A DNA stretch of 64,000 bases. Origin: Streptomyces sp. XY006. GTDB lineage: Bacteria > Actinomycetota > Actinomycetes > Streptomycetales > Streptomycetaceae. Positions 1 to 10,267 of this stretch are shown one piece after another (position 1 is the first letter of the stretch; each line of letters starts with the position of its first letter). A model generated the notes under the pieces. The model was given only the letters and a program-made list of their open reading frames with translations. It made no database searches and had not been told where the DNA came from. The stretch spans positions 278,250 to 342,249 of the forward strand of contig NZ_NOKT01000004.1 of the NCBI RefSeq assembly GCF_002237655.1, in the 5' to 3' direction. The translations under genes and the position numbers were made by a program.

Positions 1-1
1 G

Positions 2-328
<327 letters not shown>

Positions 329-356
329 TCGAATAGAGCAGGCCTCGATGTGAGGG

Positions 357-396
357 CAGGGCTCGGGCAGCGCGTGACCGCGCGGTCCGAGCCCTG
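357..396 (+). terminator. Hairpin between gap and pgk
   Basis: A 10-bp perfect stem (357-366 with 387-396, CAGGGCTCGG / CCGAGCCCTG) encloses a second 5-bp GC stem (370-374 with 379-383). There is no T run, as is usual in Streptomyces. It could terminate gap transcription, attenuate pgk read-through, or act as a processing/stability site. Confidence 0.6.
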
Positions 397-467
397 ACTC
401 ACGTACAGAACCGACCTGTTCGATCACGAGCGCTTCCGAGCGAACACGAGCACTTGCAGGAGTCCCC

Positions 468-1679
468 ATGAAGACGATCGACGAACTCCTCGCCGAAGGA
501 GTCGCGGGCAAGCGGGTCTTCGTCCGCGCCGATTTGAACGTGCCGCTGGACGGCACCAGCATCACCGACGACGGCCGCATCCGCGCCGTGCTGCCCACCG
601 TCAAGGCGCTCGCCGAGGCGGGCGCCCGCGTGGTCGTCGCCTCGCACCTGGGCCGCCCCAAGGGCGCCCCGGACCCCGCCTTCTCCCTCGCTCCCGCCGC
701 CGCCCGCCTCGGGGAACTCCTCGGGGCCGACGTGGCGTTCGCGACCGACACCGTCGGCGAGTCCGCCGAGTCGACCGTCGCCGCCCTTGAGGACGGCCGG
801 GTCGCCGTCATCGAGAACCTCCGCTTCAACGCCGGCGAGACGAGCAAGGACGACGCCGAGCGCGCCGCCTTCGCCGACCAGCTCGCCGCCCTCGCGGACG
901 TCTACGTCGGTGACGGCTTCGGCGCGGTGCACCGCAAGCACGCCTCCGTCTACGACCTCCCGGCCCGGCTGCCGCACTACGCCGGCCACCTCATCGCCAC
1001 CGAGGTCGGCGTCCTGCGGAAGCTCACCGACGACGTCAAGCGGCCCTACGCGGTCGTCCTGGGCGGCGCCAAGGTCTCCGACAAGCTCGCCGTCATCGAC
1101 CAGCTGCTCGGCAAGGCCGACCGACTGCTCATCGGCGGCGGCATGGTCTTCACCTTCCTCAAGGCCAAGGGCCACGAGATCGGCTCGTCCCTGGTCCAGG
1201 AGGACCAGCTCCCGGTCGTCCGGGAGTACATCGAGCGCGCCGAGAAGAGCGGCGTCGAGCTGGTCCTGCCGGTGGACGTCGTGGTCGCGCCCGAGTTCCC
1301 GGACCTCAAGACCAAGGCCCCGGGCCGGCCCAGCACGGTCGCCGCGGAGTCGATGCCGGCCGGCCAGATGGGCCTGGACATCGGCCCCGAGTCCCGCAAG
1401 CTGTACGCCTCGAAGATCGCCGACGCCGCCACCGTCTTCTGGAACGGCCCCATGGGCGTCTTCGAGCACCCCGATTTCGCCGAGGGCACCAAGGCGGTCG
1501 CCCAGGCTCTCCTCGACTCCCAGGCCTTCACGGTGGTCGGTGGCGGCGATTCCGCCGCCGCCGTCCGCATCCTGGGCTTCGACGAGAACGCATTCGGCCA
1601 CATCTCGACCGGTGGCGGCGCCTCCCTCGAATACCTCGAGGGCAAGACGCTCCCCGGCCTCGCCGCACTGGAGGACTGA
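468..1679 (+). CDS. pgk: Phosphoglycerate kinase
   Basis: Transfers phosphate from 1,3-bisphosphoglycerate to ADP, giving 3-phosphoglycerate and ATP, in the cytoplasm. The 403-residue length is normal. The N-terminal substrate domain has RADLNVPLDG (about residues 20-30) and SHLGRPKG; the middle has VLGGAKVSDK; the C-terminal nucleotide domain has FWNGPMGVFE and GGGDSAAAV. The ATG follows a GCAGGAG ribosome site (about 456-462). tpiA begins 6 bases after the stop, so the two are very likely cotranscribed. Confidence 0.98.
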   Translation: MKTIDELLAEGVAGKRVFVRADLNVPLDGTSITDDGRIRAVLPTVKALAEAGARVVVASHLGRPKGAPDPAFSLAPAAARLGELLGADVAFATDTVGESAESTVAALEDGRVAVIENLRFNAGETSKDDAERAAFADQLAALADVYVGDGFGAVHRKHASVYDLPARLPHYAGHLIATEVGVLRKLTDDVKRPYAVVLGGAKVSDKLAVIDQLLGKADRLLIGGGMVFTFLKAKGHEIGSSLVQEDQLPVVREYIERAEKSGVELVLPVDVVVAPEFPDLKTKAPGRPSTVAAESMPAGQMGLDIGPESRKLYASKIADAATVFWNGPMGVFEHPDFAEGTKAVAQALLDSQAFTVVGGGDSAAAVRILGFDENAFGHISTGGGASLEYLEGKTLPGLAALED

Positions 1680-1685
1680 CCCTTT

Positions 1686-2477
1686 ATGGCTCCATCCAAT
1701 CTTTCCGGGCGCACGCCGCTGATGGCGGGCAACTGGAAGATGAACCTCAACCACCTCGAGGCCATCGCGCACGTCCAGAAGCTCGCCTTCGCCCTGGCCG
1801 ACAAGGACTACGAGGCCGTCGAGGTCGCCGTCCTGCCGCCCTTCACCGACCTGCGCTCCGTGCAGACCCTGGTCGACGGCGACAAGCTCAAGATCAAGTA
1901 CGGCGCCCAGGACATCTCGGCCCACGACGGAGGCGCCTACACCGGCGAGATCTCCGGACCGATGCTGGCCAAGCTGAAGTGCACGTACGTCGCCATCGGC
2001 CACAGTGAGCGCCGCCAGTACCACGGCGAGACCGACGAACTGGTGAACGCCAAGGTCAAGGCCGCCTACAAGCACGGCCTCACCCCGATCCTGTGCGTCG
2101 GTGAGGAGCTGGACGTCCGCGAGGCGGGCAATCACGTCTCGCACACCCTCGCCCAGGTCGAGGGCGGTCTGAAGGACCTGCCCGCCGAGCAGGCCGAGAC
2201 CGTCGTGATCGCCTACGAGCCCGTCTGGGCCATCGGCACCGGCAAGGTCTGCGGCGCCGAGGACGCGCAGGAGGTCTGCGCCGCCATCCGCGGCAAGATC
2301 GCCGAGCTGTACACGCAGGAGCTGGCCGACAAGGTCCGCATCCAGTACGGCGGCTCCGTGAAGTCCGGCAACGTCGCGGAGATCATGGCGCAGGCCGACA
2401 TCGACGGCGCCCTGGTCGGCGGCGCCTCCCTGGACGCCGACGAGTTCGTCAAGATCGTGCGCTTCCGCGACCAGTGA
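1686..2477 (+). CDS. tpiA: Triosephosphate isomerase
   Basis: Interconverts dihydroxyacetone phosphate and glyceraldehyde-3-phosphate. At 263 residues it is a full TIM barrel. Visible landmarks are GNWKMN with the substrate lysine near residue 16, AIGHSERR with the catalytic histidine, [11 protein letters not shown] with the catalytic glutamate, and the phosphate-binding YGGSVKSGN and ALVGGASLD near the C-terminus. It follows pgk by 6 bases and is followed about 95 bases later by secG. Confidence 0.98.
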   Translation: MAPSNLSGRTPLMAGNWKMNLNHLEAIAHVQKLAFALADKDYEAVEVAVLPPFTDLRSVQTLVDGDKLKIKYGAQDISAHDGGAYTGEISGPMLAKLKCTYVAIGHSERRQYHGETDELVNAKVKAAYKHGLTPILCVGEELDVREAGNHVSHTLAQVEGGLKDLPAEQAETVVIAYEPVWAIGTGKVCGAEDAQEVCAAIRGKIAELYTQELADKVRIQYGGSVKSGNVAEIMAQADIDGALVGGASLDADEFVKIVRFRDQ

Positions 2478-2572
2478 GTATGCGCTAACGGCGATTCGTC
2501 GTACCCTTGCGGGGTCCAGCGCCGTGCTGGGCCCCGCGTCGTCCATCCGAGTCCGAGGAAGTTGGTCCAGCC

Positions 2573-2809
2573 GTGGTTTTGGGGTTCTCGATCGCCCTGA
2601 TCGTCTTCAGCCTGCTGCTGATGCTGCTGGTGCTGATGCACAAGGGGAAGGGCGGCGGCCTCTCCGACATGTTCGGTGGCGGCATGCAGTCCTCCGTCGG
2701 TGGCTCCTCGGTCGCCGAACGCAACCTCGACCGGATCACCGTCGTGATCGGTCTGCTGTGGTTCGCGTGCATTGTCGTGCTCGGCATCCTCATGAAGGTG
2801 AACAACTGA
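2573..2809 (+). CDS. secG: Preprotein translocase subunit SecG
   Basis: Small membrane subunit of the SecYEG channel. The GTG at 2573 gives a 78-residue protein with two hydrophobic segments (about residues 2-22 and 55-75) joined by a loop with the family pattern HKGKGGGLSDMFGGG. The start was chosen because GAGGAA lies 12 bases upstream and the product then has normal SecG length; an upstream extension would add unrelated residues. In actinobacteria secG commonly sits right after the gap-pgk-tpiA run, as here. Confidence 0.95.
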   Translation: MVLGFSIALIVFSLLLMLLVLMHKGKGGGLSDMFGGGMQSSVGGSSVAERNLDRITVVIGLLWFACIVVLGILMKVNN

Positions 2810-2840
2810 CCGAGCCGCGTTCGCACGGAACCCGTACGTA

Positions 2841-2889
2841 AGGCCCCATGTTCGGTACGCGCAGCTGAGCGCGGCCTATCATGGGGCTT
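2841..2889 (+). other. Dyad downstream of secG
   Basis: CCCCATG and CATGGGG flank about 30 bases downstream of secG. A weak terminator or attenuator before the next transcription unit is plausible; the loop is long and GC-rich, so other pairings compete. Confidence 0.3.
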
Positions 2890-3016
2890 GCGTCTAGGTG
2901 TGAGGGTTGTAACTCCAATCACTGGACGCGCGTTGGGCCTTACGTAGACTGAGGCGCTCGCGGCGAAGCGGAACGCCGACTCGCTTCGCGGCACCATCAC
3001 GCAGGGAGTTACGACC

Positions 3017-3352
3017 GTGGCAAGTGGCAACGCGATCCGGGGGAGCCGGGTCGGGGCGGGGCCGATGGGCGAGGCCGAGCGCGGCGAGTCCGCGCCGCGG
3101 CTGCGCATCTCCTTCTGGTGCTCCAACGGACACGAGACCCAGCCGAGCTTCGCCAGCGACGCGCAGGTGCCCGACACCTGGGACTGCCCGCGCTGTGGCT
3201 TCCCGGCCGGCCAGGACCGGGACAACCCGCCGGACCCGCCGCGCACCGAGCCCTACAAGACGCACCTGGCGTACGTGCGGGAGCGGCGCAGCGACGCGGA
3301 CGGCGAGGCGATCCTCGCCGAGGCGCTCGCCAAACTGCGGGGCGAGATCTAG
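3017..3352 (+). CDS. RbpA-family RNA polymerase-binding protein (paralogue)
   Basis: A 111-residue protein of the RbpA family, small actinobacterial proteins that bind RNA polymerase and its principal sigma factor. The family pattern is visible: a basic N-terminus (AIRGSRVG), FWCSNGHE (about 38-45), the zinc-type knuckle WDCPRCGF (about 57-64), then THLAYVRERRS and a C-terminal helix. It differs clearly from the classical RbpA as I recall it (different N-terminus, shorter C-terminus), so it is probably the second paralogue that Streptomyces carries beside the glycolytic genes. Start is GTG after GCAGGGAG. Whether it activates transcription like RbpA is not known from the sequence. Confidence 0.85.
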   Translation: MASGNAIRGSRVGAGPMGEAERGESAPRLRISFWCSNGHETQPSFASDAQVPDTWDCPRCGFPAGQDRDNPPDPPRTEPYKTHLAYVRERRSDADGEAILAEALAKLRGEI

Positions 3353-3471
3353 CAGCCGGAACCGGCCGGGCACCAGCGGGTGCCCGGCCGGAGCTGCTTT
3401 CCCGGTCGCCGCCGACCGATTGTCAGTGGTGCCCTCTACGGTTTGTGCATCGGGCGAACTGAGGGGGAGCG

Positions 3472-4740
3472 GTGGCGACGGTCGAGGTGCGGGGCGTGCG
3501 CGCACCCGCGTGGCGCGGGGGCTTCGGACGGCTGTGGAGCGCCGCCGTGCTGTCCAGCTTCGGCGACGCGCTGCGCACGGCCGCGCTGCCCCTGCTCGCC
3601 GTCACGCTCACCGACGAGCCGCTGCTCATCGCCTCGGTCACGGCCTGCGGCTATCTGCCCTGGATCGTCTTCGGCCTGCTCGGCGGGGCCGTCGCCGACC
3701 GCGTCGACCAGCGGCGCGCCATGTGGCTCGTGGACGCCGTGCGCGGGCTGCTCGTCGGTGCCTTCGCGGTGGCCGTCGCCCTCGGCCACGCGTCGATCGG
3801 CCTGCTCCTCGTACTGGCCTTCGCGCTCACCACGCTCCAGACCCTGTTCGACAACGCCGCAACGGCGCTGCTGCCCGCCCTGGTCGACCACGACGCGCTG
3901 GGCAGCGCCAACGCCCGGCTGCTGACCGGCCAGCGCATCGCCGGCGGCCTGCTCGGCGCGCCGGTCGTGCCGCTGCTGCTGGCGGCCGGGGCGGCCGTGC
4001 CCTTCGCCGCCGACGCGGTGACGTTCCTCGTGGCCGCCGCGCTGATCGCCTCCCTGCCGGCCGCCGCGTCCGAGCGCACACCGAGACCGGCGGGCAGCAC
4101 CCTGCGCCGCGAAATCGCCGCAGGACTGCGCACGCTGGCGCGCGACAAGGCCCTGCGCGGCCTCTGCGCCGCCACCGCGCTGTGCAACATCGGCATGGGC
4201 GCCCTGGTCGCCACCCTCGTCGTCCTGGTGACCGGCTGGCTCGACGCCGGGAACGCCGGATACGCGGCGGCGATGACCGCGTACACGGCCGGCAGTCTGG
4301 CCGGGGGAGTGGCGGGCGGCCGGCTCGTCGCCCGCTTCGGACGGATGCGCATGGTGCTCGTCGCCGGCACGGCGCAGACCGGCGCGTTCCTCGTCATGGG
4401 GTCGGTGCGCAGCATGGTCGCGCTGACGGCCGCCCTGGCCCTCTTCGGGTTCATGGGCATGGTGTGGAACGTCAACACCACGACGCTGATGCAGCAGCGC
4501 AGCCCCGCCGAGATGCTCGGCCGGGTGAGTTCCGCCTACCGGACGCTCGCCGTCGCCGGTGCGCCCCTGGGCGCCCTGCTGGGCGGGGCCGTCGCCACCG
4601 CCCGGGGCGAGAACACCCCGGCCCTGCTCGCGGCCGCCTTCTTCGTCCTGTCCGTCATCGCGCTGATACCCGGGCGCCGCCGGGACGTACCTGTTGTTGT
4701 GCCGGAGGACGGTATGACGACAGGTCACGGCAACCGCTGA
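3472..4740 (+). CDS. MFS transporter
   Basis: A 422-residue major facilitator family membrane protein with about twelve hydrophobic segments and the EntS-like fold ([20 protein letters not shown] at residues 20-39, then [14 protein letters not shown], the loop 2-3 signature). Such proteins are usually proton-driven exporters of small molecules; the substrate cannot be told. The GTG start follows a GAGGGGGAG ribosome site. It stands alone between the RbpA-like gene and pgi. Charged loops and a hydrophilic tail (RRRDVP...) are normal. Confidence 0.88.
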   Translation: MATVEVRGVRAPAWRGGFGRLWSAAVLSSFGDALRTAALPLLAVTLTDEPLLIASVTACGYLPWIVFGLLGGAVADRVDQRRAMWLVDAVRGLLVGAFAVAVALGHASIGLLLVLAFALTTLQTLFDNAATALLPALVDHDALGSANARLLTGQRIAGGLLGAPVVPLLLAAGAAVPFAADAVTFLVAAALIASLPAAASERTPRPAGSTLRREIAAGLRTLARDKALRGLCAATALCNIGMGALVATLVVLVTGWLDAGNAGYAAAMTAYTAGSLAGGVAGGRLVARFGRMRMVLVAGTAQTGAFLVMGSVRSMVALTAALALFGFMGMVWNVNTTTLMQQRSPAEMLGRVSSAYRTLAVAGAPLGALLGGAVATARGENTPALLAAAFFVLSVIALIPGRRRDVPVVVPEDGMTTGHGNR

Positions 4741-4816
4741 TCAATTAGGTTGGGACCGGCAGCGGGGCAGGTACGCAGCAGTACAGGCAGGACAGGAAAG
4801 AAGGCTGAAGTCCGAG

Positions 4817-6469
4817 ATGAACGCAGACGGCCGTACCAGGCTCGACCAGACGTCCGAGTGGACGGCGCTGGCCAAACACCGTGAGGAGCTGGGCGATGTC
4901 CAGCTGCGCGAACTGTTCGCCGCCGACCCCGGCCGCGGCAGCGCGTACACCCTCCGGGTCGGGGACCTGTACGTCGACTACTCCAAGCACCTCGTCACCG
5001 ACGACACCCTGCGCCTGCTGCGCGAACTGGCCGTCGCCACCGACGTGTTCGGGCTGCGGGACGCCATGTTCCGCGGCGAGCGGATCAACACCACCGAGAA
5101 CCGGGCCGTGCTGCACACCGCGCTGCGGGCCCCGCGGGACGCGGTGGTCGAGGTCGACGGGGAGAACGTCGTCCCGGGTGTGCACGCGGTGCTCGACAAG
5201 ATGGCCGCCTTCGCCGACCGGGTCCGCTCGGGCGAGTGGACGGGCCACACCGGCAAGCGCATCCGCAACGTCGTCAATGTGGGCATCGGCGGCTCCGACC
5301 TCGGCCCGGCGATGGCCTACGAGGTGCTGCGGGCCTTCACGGACCGCTCGCTGACGGTGCGTTTCGTGTCGAACGTGGACGGCGCCGACCTGCACGAGGC
5401 GATCCGGGACCTCGACCCCGCGGAGACGCTGTTCGTCATCGCCTCCAAAACCTTCACCACGATCGAGACGGTCACCAACGCCACGTCCGCGCGCGCCTGG
5501 CTGCTGGACGCGCTCGGGGACGAGGCCGCCGTCGCCCGGCACTTCGTGGCGCTGTCGACCAACGCCGAGAAGGTCTCCGAGTTCGGCATCGACACGGCCA
5601 ACATGTTCGAGTTCTGGGACTGGGTCGGCGGGCGCTACTCGTACGACTCCGCGATCGGCCTGTCCCTGATGATCGCGATCGGGCCGGACCGCTTCCGGGA
5701 GATGCTCGACGGCTTCCGCATCGTCGACGAGCACTTCAGGACCGCGCCCCCCGAGGCGAACGTGCCGCTGCTGCTGGGCCTGCTGGGCATCTGGTACGGC
5801 AACTTTCACGACGCCCAGTCGCACGCCGTCCTGCCCTACAGCCACTACCTGTCCAGGTTCACCGCCTACCTCCAGCAGCTCGACATGGAGTCCAACGGCA
5901 AGTCGGTGGACCGCGACGGCAACCCGGTGGAGTGGCAGACGGGTCCGGTGGTGTGGGGCACGCCCGGCACCAACGGGCAGCACGCCTACTACCAGTTGAT
6001 CCACCAGGGCACCAAGCTCATCCCGGCGGACTTCATCGGCTTCGCCCGGCCGGTCGCCGAGCTGAGCGACCAGCTCAAGGCGCAGCACGACCTGCTCATG
6101 GCCAACTTCTTCGCCCAGACGCAGGCCCTCGCCTTCGGCAAGACGCCGGAGGAGGTGCGCGGCGAGGGCGTGCCGGGGGAGCTGGTGCCGCACAAGACGT
6201 TCCGCGGCAACCACCCCACGACGACGATCCTGGCGCCGGAGCTGACGCCGTCGGTCCTGGGCCAGCTGGTCGCCCTCTACGAGCACAAGGTGTTCGTGCA
6301 GGGCGCGGTGTGGAACATCGACTCCTTCGACCAGTGGGGCGTCGAGCTCGGCAAGGTTCTCGCCAAGCGCGTCGAGCCCGCCCTGACCGAGGGCGCCGAG
6401 GTCGAGGGCCTGGACGCCTCCACGAAGGCATTGGTCGCGACCTACCGGGAGCTGCGGGGCCGGAAGTAG
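4817..6469 (+). CDS. pgi: Glucose-6-phosphate isomerase
   Basis: Interconverts glucose-6-phosphate and fructose-6-phosphate, linking the glycolytic genes to the left with the pentose-phosphate operon to the right. Full length at 550 residues. Visible are [13 protein letters not shown] (phosphosugar binding), [11 protein letters not shown] (about 358-368), [15 protein letters not shown] and KLIPADFIG, and the C-terminal [11 protein letters not shown] carrying the family lysine. ATG start with GAAAGAAGG about 12 bases upstream. Confidence 0.97.
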   Translation: MNADGRTRLDQTSEWTALAKHREELGDVQLRELFAADPGRGSAYTLRVGDLYVDYSKHLVTDDTLRLLRELAVATDVFGLRDAMFRGERINTTENRAVLHTALRAPRDAVVEVDGENVVPGVHAVLDKMAAFADRVRSGEWTGHTGKRIRNVVNVGIGGSDLGPAMAYEVLRAFTDRSLTVRFVSNVDGADLHEAIRDLDPAETLFVIASKTFTTIETVTNATSARAWLLDALGDEAAVARHFVALSTNAEKVSEFGIDTANMFEFWDWVGGRYSYDSAIGLSLMIAIGPDRFREMLDGFRIVDEHFRTAPPEANVPLLLGLLGIWYGNFHDAQSHAVLPYSHYLSRFTAYLQQLDMESNGKSVDRDGNPVEWQTGPVVWGTPGTNGQHAYYQLIHQGTKLIPADFIGFARPVAELSDQLKAQHDLLMANFFAQTQALAFGKTPEEVRGEGVPGELVPHKTFRGNHPTTTILAPELTPSVLGQLVALYEHKVFVQGAVWNIDSFDQWGVELGKVLAKRVEPALTEGAEVEGLDASTKALVATYRELRGRK

Positions 6470-6483
6470 GGCGACCGGCTCCG

Positions 6484-6535
6484 GGCCGCGGCGACCGCAC
6501 CGCCGGCGTCCCCGCGCGGGACGGCCGCCGCGGCC
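6484..6535. terminator. Bidirectional terminator hairpin
   Basis: GGCCGCGGCG (6484-6493) pairs perfectly with CGCCGCGGCC (6526-6535), enclosing a second stem around GTCCC/GGGAC. It lies between the convergent pgi and ABC permease genes, the expected place for a shared terminator. Confidence 0.7.
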
Positions 6536-6555
6536 GCACCGCCTGCGTCCTCCTG

Positions 6556-8838
6556 TCAGGTCACCGCGCTGAGGGTGTCCGCGAGGCGGCGGTGGGCCGC
6601 TCGGGTCGCGGGGACGGCGGCCAGGGCGGCCGCGCAGAGCACCGCTGCCGCCCCGACCAGCAGCATCAGTACGGCCGACGGGCCCTGGGCGATCCCGGCG
6701 CCGATGCCGCTGGACCGGCCCTGTGCGTCGATCAGCCAGTGCGCGAGCGGCAGGCCCAGCGCGGAGGCGGCGAGTACGGCCGCGAGGGCCGTGAAGCCGG
6801 TGGCGGTGACGGTGATCGCCGTGATCTGCCGGGGGGAGAGGCCGATGGCCTTCAGGGCGAGCAGATCCCGCTCGCCCTCGCGGACCGTGCCGCCGATCGC
6901 GGTGAGCAGCTCGATCAGCCCGATGAGGGCCAGGACGGCGATCAGCCCGGCGACCACCGCGCGCAGCGGCGAGAGCCCGTCGGCGGGGTTGGTCACGGTG
7001 TGCACGTCGAGATGGCCGCGCCCGGCCGTGGTCAGCCGGTCGGCGACCTTGCCGGGGTCGGCGCCGGGGGCCAGCCGCAGCTCGTAGAGGGTCGGGCGCA
7101 GGCCGGGGTCGTTGTCGCGGAGGGTGTCGAGGGACGTGGAGATGACCCGGCCCGCGTTCTGCGGCTCGATGCTGCGGCCCACGATGTGCAGGATCTGTGG
7201 CTGGTCGCCGACGGTCATGCGCACCCAGTCGCCGACGCGCACGTCGAGCAGGTCGAGCAGCCCCTGTCCGGCCACGGCCTCGTCGGCGCCGCGGGCGGGG
7301 CGGCCCTCGGCGAGGGTGTACGGGTAGGGGTCCTGGCGGGTGCCGAGGCCGCGCAGGGCGATGGTCGCCGTCTGGCCGGGGACCAGCGCGGCCGTCTCGA
7401 CGCCGGGGTAGGCGGCGGCCACCTGCGGGTCGCGTTCCAGCAGGGAGCGGGCCTGCCGCTCGCTCAGACCGGCGTCGGCGCGGACGCTGAGCGTGGTGGG
7501 CAGACCCACCTGCTCGGGCTCGCTGTGGAAGCGGTCGATGGTGGTCCAGGCGCTCATCGCCACGACGATCAGCAGCAGCGGCAGGGTGAGGCGGGCGACG
7601 GTGGCCAGGGACCGGGGCCGGCGGGTGAACGCCTTGTGCCAGCCCAGCACCAGCGCGGGCGGGACCCGCACCCCGAGGGCCCGGCGCGCCACGCCCGACA
7701 GCCGCCCGCCCGGGGTCGCGGCGGGCCGCGGCACCGGCACCGGAGGCACCCGTCCGGCCCGCCACGCGGCGAGTCCGGTCGTGGCGCCGATGAACAGCAC
7801 CGCACCGGCCGGGATCACCAGCAGGGCCACCGTGTGCCCGGGCAGGCCCTGCCACACGCCGACCGCGTCCCCGAGCCGCCCGGGTATCCGGCTGCCCAGC
7901 GCCTCGGCGAGTCCGGCGGCGGCCACGGCGCCCAGCAGGGCGTAGGCCAGGTGCTGGAGCAGGAAGATGCGCACCACCTGGCCGGGTGTGAAGCCGATCG
8001 CCTTCAGGACCGACAGGTCGCGCAGATGGCCGCGGATGCGGGTGCCGATCGCGCCGTGCACGGCGAGTCCGGCGGCGACCAGCGCGCCCAGCCCGAACAG
8101 GCCCAGCACCTGGCCGAGCAGCCGGTTGTCGCCCTGGGCCTCGGCCCGGGCCTGCTGCCAGGTGGAGACCTCCCCGATGGCCCCGGCGCCCAGGACGGTC
8201 ACGGCCCGCTGCACGACGTAGGACGTGTCCTCGGGGTCCGTCAGCCGCAGCCCGATCACCTGACCGCCGGGGTCGGGCACGGCCTGCGGCAGCGCCCACA
8301 CCAGACCCGGCTGCTCCCCGGGCCGGTAGCGCGGCTCGGCGCTGTCGGCGACGCCGACGACGGTCAGCCGGCGCGCGGTGCCGGGCACGGTGAGGGTGTC
8401 GCCGGGCTGGGCGAGCAGGGCGCGCGCCAGCCGGCTCTCCAGGACCACGCCGTGCGGGGTGGCGGGGTCGAGCCAGTGGCCGGAGACCAGGGGCGGGCGG
8501 CCGACGGAGGGGCGTTCGGCGGTGGCGCGCAGTTCGACGGAGGCGCGGCTGCCGCGCGAGGAGACGGTGGTCGCGGCGGTGGGGTAGGGGCCGGCGACCT
8601 CGTCGACGCCGTCGAGGGCGGCCAGTTCGCCGGTGTCGGCGGCGGTGTCGGTGTGCAGCCACACGTGGGCGCCGTGCGACTGCGTGAAGACCCGCTGCCA
8701 GGGGTTGGTCGCGTAGCCGAACAGGGCCGTGGCCAGCAGCAGGGAGGCGACGATGCCCGCGGTGGCGAGGACGAGGAACAGCGCCTCGCCGCGGTGCGTG
8801 CGCAGATCGGAGTGGGCCCAGCGCAGGGTGGCTCGCAT
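6556..8838 (-). CDS. ABC transporter permease, FtsX/MacB type
   Basis: A 760-residue membrane subunit of the MacB-like exporter class. It has an N-terminal membrane segment (about 20-40), a large extracytoplasmic domain, and two FtsX-type membrane bundles: the first with RGHLRDLSVLKAIGFTP near residue 265, the second with ERDLLALKAIGLSP near 665. These proteins usually couple ATP hydrolysis to extrusion of lipids, peptides or antibiotics rather than forming a transmembrane channel. It follows its ATPase by about 40 bases, and the PadR gene is upstream in the same operon. The substrate is unknown. Confidence 0.9.
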   Translation of the reverse strand: MRATLRWAHSDLRTHRGEALFLVLATAGIVASLLLATALFGYATNPWQRVFTQSHGAHVWLHTDTAADTGELAALDGVDEVAGPYPTAATTVSSRGSRASVELRATAERPSVGRPPLVSGHWLDPATPHGVVLESRLARALLAQPGDTLTVPGTARRLTVVGVADSAEPRYRPGEQPGLVWALPQAVPDPGGQVIGLRLTDPEDTSYVVQRAVTVLGAGAIGEVSTWQQARAEAQGDNRLLGQVLGLFGLGALVAAGLAVHGAIGTRIRGHLRDLSVLKAIGFTPGQVVRIFLLQHLAYALLGAVAAAGLAEALGSRIPGRLGDAVGVWQGLPGHTVALLVIPAGAVLFIGATTGLAAWRAGRVPPVPVPRPAATPGGRLSGVARRALGVRVPPALVLGWHKAFTRRPRSLATVARLTLPLLLIVVAMSAWTTIDRFHSEPEQVGLPTTLSVRADAGLSERQARSLLERDPQVAAAYPGVETAALVPGQTATIALRGLGTRQDPYPYTLAEGRPARGADEAVAGQGLLDLLDVRVGDWVRMTVGDQPQILHIVGRSIEPQNAGRVISTSLDTLRDNDPGLRPTLYELRLAPGADPGKVADRLTTAGRGHLDVHTVTNPADGLSPLRAVVAGLIAVLALIGLIELLTAIGGTVREGERDLLALKAIGLSPRQITAITVTATGFTALAAVLAASALGLPLAHWLIDAQGRSSGIGAGIAQGPSAVLMLLVGAAAVLCAAALAAVPATRAAHRRLADTLSAVT

Positions 8839-8877
8839 ACGGGTCAGCCCCTCCGGGGATCGTCGTACCCGCGCATC

Positions 8878-9629
<752 letters not shown>

Positions 9630-9633
<4 letters not shown>

Positions 9634-10145
9634 TCCAGCTCCTCCAGCTCTTCCTGGCACCGCTCCAGCCAGTCGAGGTCGGCCTGCAGGTGCAGCATCG
9701 CGCCCTCGATCAGCAGGTGGGCGATGCGGTTGTCGCGGTCTTCGGCGGCGGCCAGCTTCGACAGCTGCCGCATGGTGTTCAGGTACTGGCGCCGCTGCTG
9801 GTTGATCAGGGCGACCTGGTCGGCGAGGCCGGTCTGCGGGGCGAGCGCCAGTTTCATGAAGAACTCGTCCCGTACCCGCGGCTCGTCCTCGGGTTCCTCG
9901 AACCAGGCGCGCAGCGCCTCCCGCCCGGCGTCGGTGAGGTGGTAGACCTTTTTGTTGGGCCGGCTGGACTGCGCCACGTCCTCGCCCTCGATCAGTCCCG
10001 ACTTCTCGAGGCGGCCGAGGGTCACATAGATCTGGCCGACGTTCGGCTGAGGGTACGCGGAGCCCAGCAGTTGCTCAAGGTCCTGCTTGAGCTCGTAGCC
10101 GTGGGCGGGTCCGCGGGCGAGGAGTGCCAGGAGGGGCAGGCGCAC
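9630..10145 (-). CDS. PadR-family transcriptional regulator
   Basis: A 171-residue PadR regulator: N-terminal winged helix (LLALLARGPAHGYELKQDL, then QIYVTLGRLEKSGLI and the wing KVYHLTDAGREAL, residues 1-85) and a C-terminal helical dimerisation domain. GTG start preceded by AGGAGG with 9-base spacing. It is first in the padR-ATPase-permease operon, typical of PadR repressors controlling their own exporter. A perfect 15-bp palindrome (10197-10211) about 50 bases upstream is the likely operator. Confidence 0.92.
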
Positions 10146-10196
10146 GCGTGCAGTCCTCCTGTCCGGTCCAATGTGCTCCAGGCCCTAGTATCGCCC

Positions 10197-10211
10197 ATAC
10201 CTAACAGGTAT
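10197..10211. promoter_or_regulatory. Palindromic operator 1 (padR / binding-protein divergent region)
   Basis: ATACCT-AAC-AGGTAT, perfect arms of 6 bp, in the space between the divergent padR operon and the solute-binding protein gene. A near copy is at 11561-11575. Likely bound by the PadR protein; this assignment is inferred from position. Confidence 0.6.
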
Positions 10212-10267
10212 ACATGGCCTCTGTTCCGGGCAAGGGTGCCCGTCGCCGGGTGTACAGGGAGGAACCT

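Noticed and set aside
399..2546. A 715-codon open frame on the minus strand across pgk and tpiA
   Set aside because: It is antisense to two well-supported glycolytic genes, and long antisense frames are expected at this GC content. No domain is seen.
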